Of a stretch of DNA of 64,000 nucleotides, positions 58,209 through 64,000 are shown one piece after another (position 1 is the stretch's first letter; the number at the start of each line of letters is the position of its first letter). The position numbers were made by a program, and so were the translations under genes. This DNA is from Stachybotrys elegans (Eukaryota; Ascomycota; Sordariomycetes; Hypocreales; Stachybotryaceae), in NCBI GenBank assembly GCA_020746835.1, contig JAGPNK010000001.1, positions 558,001 to 622,000 of the forward strand, given 5' to 3'. The notes under the pieces are model-generated. The model did no database searches. It saw only the letters and a program-made list of their open reading frames with translations, and was not told where the DNA came from.

Positions 58209-60324
58209 ATGTGGCTCGACCGACTGGCTGGAGCCCAGCCCCCAGGCACGGGTACCTCGACTCCTCAACCAGCCAGCCGACCCTACTCTCCCTTGCCGCG
58301 CCGGACGTCGAGCAACCTTAGCCCCTATGTGACGTCGCAACGAGCAGGTCACTCGCCTCGCGCGTCATCTGTATCACTCGTGTCCACCGACTCCTCCGTG
58401 TCCCTCCTCGCCTCCTCACGAAAACCCAATGGCTCGGCCCTGAAGCAGTCCTCTTTGGCAGACGACGGCGAAGACCCTCTCAAGACATTGGAGAAGCTTC
58501 TGAGCTCACTGTCCAGCGACCAAGATGACGACCAGGACGACCCGACCGTCATCGCCGAGTCCGATATGGACTTCGAGCCCGACTTTGGCGGTCTCTCCCT
58601 GAAAGAGTTCGCGGCACTGGAACTACCAGAGTCGACAACCCTTGGCACGAGACCACCACAGGCGGTTGACCAATGTGCGACTCATCATGGGACCGATAGA
58701 GGTGGCATCAGGCTAATTGGTTTCTCAGACGAAAAGGACAAGTCCAAATTCGAGGACTTGCACCGTTCCATCACCGCCTGTGACGATGTACTGAATTCGG
58801 TCGAAACGAACCTCACGAGCTTCCGAAACGATCTTGCCGCCGTGTCAGCAGACATCGAGTCGCTTCAGACGCGCTCGACCGCCTTGAACAGACGATTAGA
58901 GAATCGTAAGGCTGTCGAGAAGGCTCTGGGACCCCTGGTGGAGGAGCTTAGTGTGCCCCCCGACACCATCACCAAGATCACCGAGGGTCATATCGATGAG
59001 CAGTGGCTCAAGGTCCTTGCCGAGGTGGACAAGAGAAACGCCCTTTACCAAAAGAAACTCTCCAGCTCGCAACAGAATAAGGCATCCGAGGATCTAGGAC
59101 CTTTATTAGAGAAACTGACCCTCAAGGTATGATTCGATAAGTGGCCTTAGAGTGAATAGGTTGCTGATAATCTCCGCGGTGTAGGCTATCGAGAGGATAC
59201 GCGACTTCCTGGTCACGCAGATCAAGTCAATGCGCTCGCCGCACATCAATGCTCAAATCATTCAACAACAAAACTTTTTGAGGTTCAAGGACCTCTTCGC
59301 CTTTCTTCACAAACATCACGCTACACTTGCAGGGGAGATATCTCAGGCGTATATGAATACTATGCGATGGTACTACTTGAACCAGTTCGGCCGTTATGAA
59401 AAGGCGTTGGCCAAGCTCAAACTTCACGTGTTGGATAAGAACGACGTTCTCGGCCACGAAGAGGTGCAGCGAAAAGCAACTGTGCTCTCGAGCTCACGAG
59501 TGGTAACCACTCCTCGCGATGCCTTTGGTCTCGGCAGGAGGATGGATGTACTCAAGTCGAAAAACCAGCCCGCCCTCCCATCGTATCTAGCGGAGGAGGA
59601 CCAGACAGCGCATTACCTTGAAGTGCCTTTCCGAAACTTCAACTTGGCTCTCATAGACAACGCCTCGGCCGAGTACAACTTCCTCGCAAATTTCTTCACT
59701 CCCGCTATATCACTGGCGGCTGTCTCCAAGAATTTCAGTTACATCTTTGAGCCAACGTTTGAGCTCGGCCAAACTCTTTCCAAATCTCTTGTAGGAGATA
59801 CATTTGATGCCCTGGGTTTGCTATTATGCATTCGTCTAAACCAGCACTTTGCCTTTGAGCTGCAGAGACGCCGAATCCCCACCCTTGACGGATATGTCAA
59901 TGCCACAAACATGCTCCTCTGGCCCCGTCTGCAGGTCATCATGGATCGCCATTGCGAGTCGGTAAGGCAGCTGACCAACGCTGTGTCGGCCAAGGCGGCT
60001 CGGTCTGCTGCGGACCAGGCCAAACTATCCGCAGCGCCGCATGTCATTACTCAGAGGTTCGGCCAGCTGCTTCAGGGCTTCCTGACTCTGAGCACGGAGG
60101 CTGGCGACGATGAGCCGGTGGCATTGAGCCTGACGCGTTTGCGATCCGAGGTGGAGATGTTCCTCACTCGAAACAGCCAATCCTTTGGCGACAAACGCAA
60201 GAGCCAACGGTTCCTTTACAACAACTTTTCGCTGATTCTCACCATTATCGGGGACATAGATGGGAAGCTGGCTGCCGAACAACAGAAGCACTTTGAGCAG
60301 CTCAAAGCATCCTACCAAGAGTAA
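58209..60324 (+). CDS. cog3: Conserved oligomeric Golgi complex subunit 3 (Cog3/Sec34)
   Basis: Tether subunit of the COG lobe A complex in retrograde intra-Golgi traffic. Firm exons end at 59126 and restart at 59185. The N-terminal 120 residues are Ser/Pro-rich and then acidic. Cog3 signatures follow: FEDLHRSITACDDVLNSVET (coiled coil), PSHINAQIIQQQNF-type motif seen as RSPHINAQIIQQQNFLRFKD, then MNTMRWYYLNQFGRYEKALA and AEYNFLANFF. A 54-nt segment (58675-58728) has GTGCGA, GGCTAAT and TCAG intron signals and lies in frame. If spliced the protein is 667 aa with VDQYDEKDKSKFEDL; if not, 685 aa. I favour splicing because the removed 18 residues look unlike the surrounding helix. Confidence 0.9.
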
Positions 60325-60551
60325 TTATGGAACGTGTGGGAACGAAGCGCTTCTACTTGTAACGACATGATGGAGCGGATCTTATATAATTGAGGGCGTC
60401 CGGGTGAATGAAATGGAAGTTATATATCTTACATCTATCCTCCCATGTTCCCCATTTCCAGTATTTCCAGTATTTCAAACTAGACGCAGATCCATCTGCT
60501 GCTGCAATATATAACAACACCCCTACCACCCGTACAAATGTCTAGCGTTTA

Positions 60552-61938
60552 CTACCGGATGAAGGCGTTGAGGAATGAGTTGACAGCTGCAGGGTTGCGT
60601 CGGAGATATAACCCCAGAAGGCCAACAGCTACTGCCATGCCCACGGCCTGCGCAGGCCGCCTGTACATCCAGACAGTCTTCCTAATCCTATCTTGTGTCT
60701 CTGCCCATTGGATATCCTTTACCTGCTGGAGGAAGAATTCATGCCCTTGCTCCTCTGTCTGCTTGGCGGAGACTTCAACATCCCTCGCCGTCTTGAGGGC
60801 GCTTGAGCTCGATATCAACCTCCACGACCATAGCGTTTCGGGTGGAAATCTATCGAAGAGGGCAGCGGCGCTGGCGACAAGTGCGTCCAGGTCGAGGTTG
60901 GAGGGCACCTTGCTGAGGATAACATGTAGGATATCAAGATCATCCACCTCGAGGATTTCATCGCGGCGATTGAGGACGATCTGCGCAAAGACATAGATGC
61001 TAAAGACGGGCTCACGAGCCAGAAAGACGTCGAACATGCGGGAAATGTCCCGGTAGCCCTCGATATTATGTGCGTACATGGTTAGAGTACCGGCGAGGGC
61101 GTAGAAGGGCTCTACACCCGCCACATGGCGCCGCAGTTCAGGGTCGGCCTTGGCCAAAAGATCCGGCAGCAGTCTCAGCTGAGCGGTTGTGGGAGCCAGG
61201 CTGGGCAGCATAAAGTCCCGGATGCGGAGTATGGATAGGCGGGCGACGACTGGAGGACTCAGATCGGGGCCAAGGGCTAGAAGAAAGACTTGACAGATGT
61301 CATGATAGCCCTGGAAGTAGCAGAGGTATGGGTATCTGCGCAGCACCTGCACAATGAGGTCGGACAACTCAGACTTGCGCTGGTCGATTTCGGCGTTTGA
61401 CTGGTCTTTTACAAGGGGGGGCCAGGAAAGTTAGTCAAATAGACAAGAAGTAAAGAGAGGGGAGGGCAATGGCTCCAACACCATTCTCTTACCGTTTGGA
61501 TAGTAAATGAAGGCGCGGTTGACATCTAACTGAACTTGGTCCTCATCTCTGTGCCGGTCTAATTGCTTCCATTCGCCGGAATCATGGTGCGGCAAGGCTG
61601 AAGAGACACCGAGTAGGATGGGCCCTGGAATATCCCATGGTAAGCGAGCCATGCCATCGATCGGGGAGGATGGATAGAAGAGCAGGATGGTAGGCAAGAA
61701 GTGTGAATCTGGTAAAGAGCATGTGGTGTGTATATTGGTCGGACGATAGCTACATACAAGCACTGCGGCGCAAGCTGTCCGTCAAGAAGCCTCCTCGCGA
61801 CGCGGCAAGGCCCTTCAGCCGGGCGATGTCCTTCCACTTGCAAGCATCAAGTATATCGGTCGTTTTCTGGTCGTGCGAGGCATCGGTCTCGGGCGCAGAA
61901 CGCTCACCAATACGCAGCGATGCTCTCGAGGCTTCCAT
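60552..61938 (-). CDS. TBC-domain Rab GTPase-activating protein, Gyp8/TBC1D20 type
   Basis: Three exons (61938-61758, 61624-61493, 61405-60552) give 388 aa. Starts MEASRASLRIGERSAPETDA; the first splice creates SAWPILLGVSSALP, the usual RxxxWxxLLG element of TBC domains. DEDQVQLDVNRAFIYYPND leads into QVLRRYPYLCYFQGYHDICQ, carrying the catalytic Gln finger (YFQGYHD); the catalytic Arg finger is expected in the VQLDVNRAF segment. Late motifs are EPFYALAGTLTMYAHNI and FDRFPPETLW. A C-terminal hydrophobic segment (AVGMAVAVGLLGLYL) anchors the protein, as in TBC1D20 and Gyp8, GAPs for Rab1/Ypt1 at the ER-Golgi. Confidence 0.9.
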
Positions 61939-63480
61939 GTCCTATGGCGGGAAGGATGCGAGGTGGCGTCTTGTAGGGCGTATGGGAGAGCCACTAGGTA
62001 GTCAACATTATGGGGGCAGAACAGGAGGGAGTGTTGGGCGCGACGGAGGCTTCCTTGCTCGCGCAAAAAAATGGGTGAGTGAGTGGTATTTAGTGTAAAG
62101 CCTGAGCAATAATGTATTGCATGTATACAAACAAGTAAGCTTGGCAGCTCCAGCAGCAGTTGAAGGCCAGGTGGTGTGGTTGTGGAAGCTGGAAGCTTGG
62201 GACGAAGTTTAATGGAAGAAGGAGCGCGGATCCGTGCCGGACCCACAGCATGCATCACCCCTGGACTTGGGTCAGTACCATCAACAGTCCTGACACACTT
62301 GTTTTAGACATGGATGATTGCTAGAGGATACTCATGCGAATGCTGCGATGGCAGCCATCTACAGGGTCTGTGTGGGTAGATGATTAACATTGTTTACTGC
62401 AGACCAGAGGGAGGGGGAGGCCACGACGCTCATTGTGACCAATGAATTATGCCATGTCAAGCAATCACGCGTTGCCGCGTTGCCCTTGCCGGATACTCTG
62501 ATTCGCGCAGCATGGGATGATTCATGCGGCCTACAAGCCTTTCGTTTCTTGGTTTTGAAACGAGCTCCATACTGTATTGCGTACTCGATCTTGGTCTCGG
62601 CCATGAGGGAATTATGCCGCGTTCAGATGGCACTGTATACATTTTACTTGGACATGTAGGTAAGTAGGTACGTGGTTTGATACCTCTACTAAGTCAAGTC
62701 CCGGGTAGCAGCCCCTCCCACCAAACAGCTCAAGTTACCATTAGGTACATGGTAATGGTATCACCTGCCTACCATCTGCATAATACCTTCCCGACTGGTC
62801 AACAACTTCAGCTTCCTTTCATCTCCACCCATCCTCGTCGTCAGATGGCTTCTTTGGATATTGGAGGTTGAATTGGTTGCCGCTCTATTAACAACCGCCG
62901 ACTCAGCAAAGCGTTCCCAGCGCGGAGTCCCACTGCGATCGTGTCCAGCGCGCTCTCGCCTTCATATTCGCACCCACGCCCGTAGCTGCTTGCCTGCGTT
63001 TCGTCTCGACGCCCGGGTGCCATATTTAGCAAAGACAGGCATTGAAGACATTGCTTCACCATCGTCCTCCGGGTTTTGGCCTACTCATCGCATTCTTCAC
63101 AAGAGTCTCTTGTCGTCGATATTCATGTCACAACTCCACCCGAGGTAGGTGAGTGGGATAGGCAGCTTGCATGTTCATGCTCGCTCGATAATCGGGTAAA
63201 GAAGAGAAGAGAGGGTGGGAAAATACGCAATCGACGCGTCCTGCAGTAGATGTAAAGAGGCTGTCCAGCTTACGCTCTACTTGCACGTTGCTTTTTCGGC
63301 TCTACTCCTCACTCACGGTGCTCTTTATTGGCCCATGCCCTGCCGGCACACAAAACCGCCCAGCTATCTCCAGCTCCAGGCTTCCATGACTACTCTCAGC
63401 AAACAATCCTTCCCAGCCCCCTGAGCTCGCTCCCACTCATCTTGCATCGTATCGATTCGCCACCGACATAGCATAGGGCC
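61939..63480. other. Divergent intergenic region
   Basis: 1.54 kb between the TBC gene and the terminal gene. TAGGTA-type motifs at about 62656-62668 and 62743-62749. No gene recognised. Confidence 0.5.
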
Positions 63481-64000
63481 ATGGCCTTCGAGACCAGCGT
63501 CCTCCGGGACGGCCAATGGGTCACGGAAACCGTCAATGTCGAAGCCGCCTTGAGGGCCTCCATGGCGCAGCCGGTCCTCGAAGCGCCGCCCGCACAGCCG
63601 CCCAGCTGCGGAGTTATGTCCAAGACTATCGTCGAAAGCCCTATCATCCGCTGGGTCCTTCCCGTGCTTCTCAGGTCCAAGCAGCACAACGATGTTGCTT
63701 TCGTCGGTGTAAGTCCGTCCGAACCTTCTCCCCAGCCTTGATCGCGTAGAGCACACGCCCAGAGATCGGAGAGTTGCCAGTGGTGCCGATCCATCACTCG
63801 TGGTTTCCTGCTCTTCCTGACAAATCCCCTCTGGCTTCATACTACCTACAAGCGATGCTCCAAATCGCAGCACAGACTGGCTTCAGCTCCGCGCCCAAGC
63901 AAGTCACACTGACCTTGCACCCTCTAGACAAATTATGTTCAGATTAGCGAGGTTGATTCCGAAGGTCAAGTCCACGAGGTCCTACGCAAGGATGATTTCG
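63481..64000 (+). CDS. Probable Mms1/DDB1-family N-terminal domain protein, 3' end missing
   Basis: Only the first about 100 residues are present. Exon 1 (63481-63708, 76 aa) reads MAFETSVLRDGQWVTETVNV, then CGVMSKTIVESPIIRWVLPV and SKQHNDVAFVG. A 219-nt intron ends at TAG 63925-63927, and exon 2 continues TNYVQISEVDSEGQVHEVLR and KDDF to the window edge. The pattern (specific N-term, then hydrophobic beta strands with NDVAFVG...YVQI) resembles the N-terminal beta-propeller of Mms1/CPSF-A/DDB1-like fungal proteins. That match is from memory and is weak; treat the function as unproven. Confidence 0.5.

Overview
The window is nuclear DNA from a filamentous ascomycete (Pezizomycotina), most likely a Sordariomycete. 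The evidence is frequent short introns (mostly 45-120 nt) with GT-AG borders and CTAAC/CTGAC-type branch sites, spliced coding frames with fungal-type proteins (ERG5/CYP61, a division III chitin synthase, N-acetylglutamate synthase, a PRC2 EED subunit), and CT-rich stretches before highly expressed genes. I could not name the species. I reconstructed 24 protein genes by hand. For every complete model the exon lengths sum to a multiple of three. I saw no tRNA, rRNA, transposon or CRISPR array and no secondary-metabolite cluster. This is core, gene-dense chromosome.

Layout. 1-5.9 kb: 3' part of EED (+), RRN11 (-), complex I subunit nuo-29.9 (-) diverging from ETF-alpha (+). 6.4-14 kb: Gvp36-like BAR protein (-), N-acetylglutamate synthase (-) diverging from a 3-hydroxyisobutyrate dehydrogenase-like gene (+), then a TauD-type dioxygenase (-). 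14.4-24.7 kb: YIP4/YIPF6 (+), a RanBP1-domain nucleoporin (+), Hrq1 helicase (+), a divergent CAX-type cation exchanger (+). 25.4-37.2 kb: UPF2 (+), a division III chitin synthase (+), Hsp88/Sse1 (+). 38.1-42.9 kb: eIF5B (-) and a tiny I9-type protease inhibitor (-). About 3 kb without genes follows. 45.8-50.5 kb: ERG5 (+), a mitochondrial rhodanese (+), YIP5 (-). 51.2-56 kb: ubiquitin-eL40 (-), RRN7 (-), eIF5A (-). 58.2-64 kb: COG3 (+), a TBC1D20/Gyp8-type Rab GAP (-), and the 5' end of a probable Mms1/DDB1-family gene (+).

Themes. Two subunits of the RNA polymerase I core factor (Rrn11, Rrn7) sit with translation genes (eIF5B, eIF5A, ubiquitin-eL40) and UPF2, so ribosome production, translation and mRNA quality control are well represented. 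A second theme is ER-Golgi traffic (two YIP proteins, COG3, a Rab1-type GAP, a BAR protein). A third is mitochondrial metabolism (complex I and ETF from one divergent promoter, NAGS, rhodanese).

The points most worth a second look are about gene structure: a start codon split by an intron plus a 7-nt exon in ubiquitin-eL40; a 201-nt stop-free in-frame intron in Hsp88 whose retention would add NLS-like basic clusters; a CAX exchanger with altered selectivity motifs; a 19-nt G run in the first eIF5A intron; and CACGTG palindromes in several promoters. I did not find a convincing undescribed multi-gene system.
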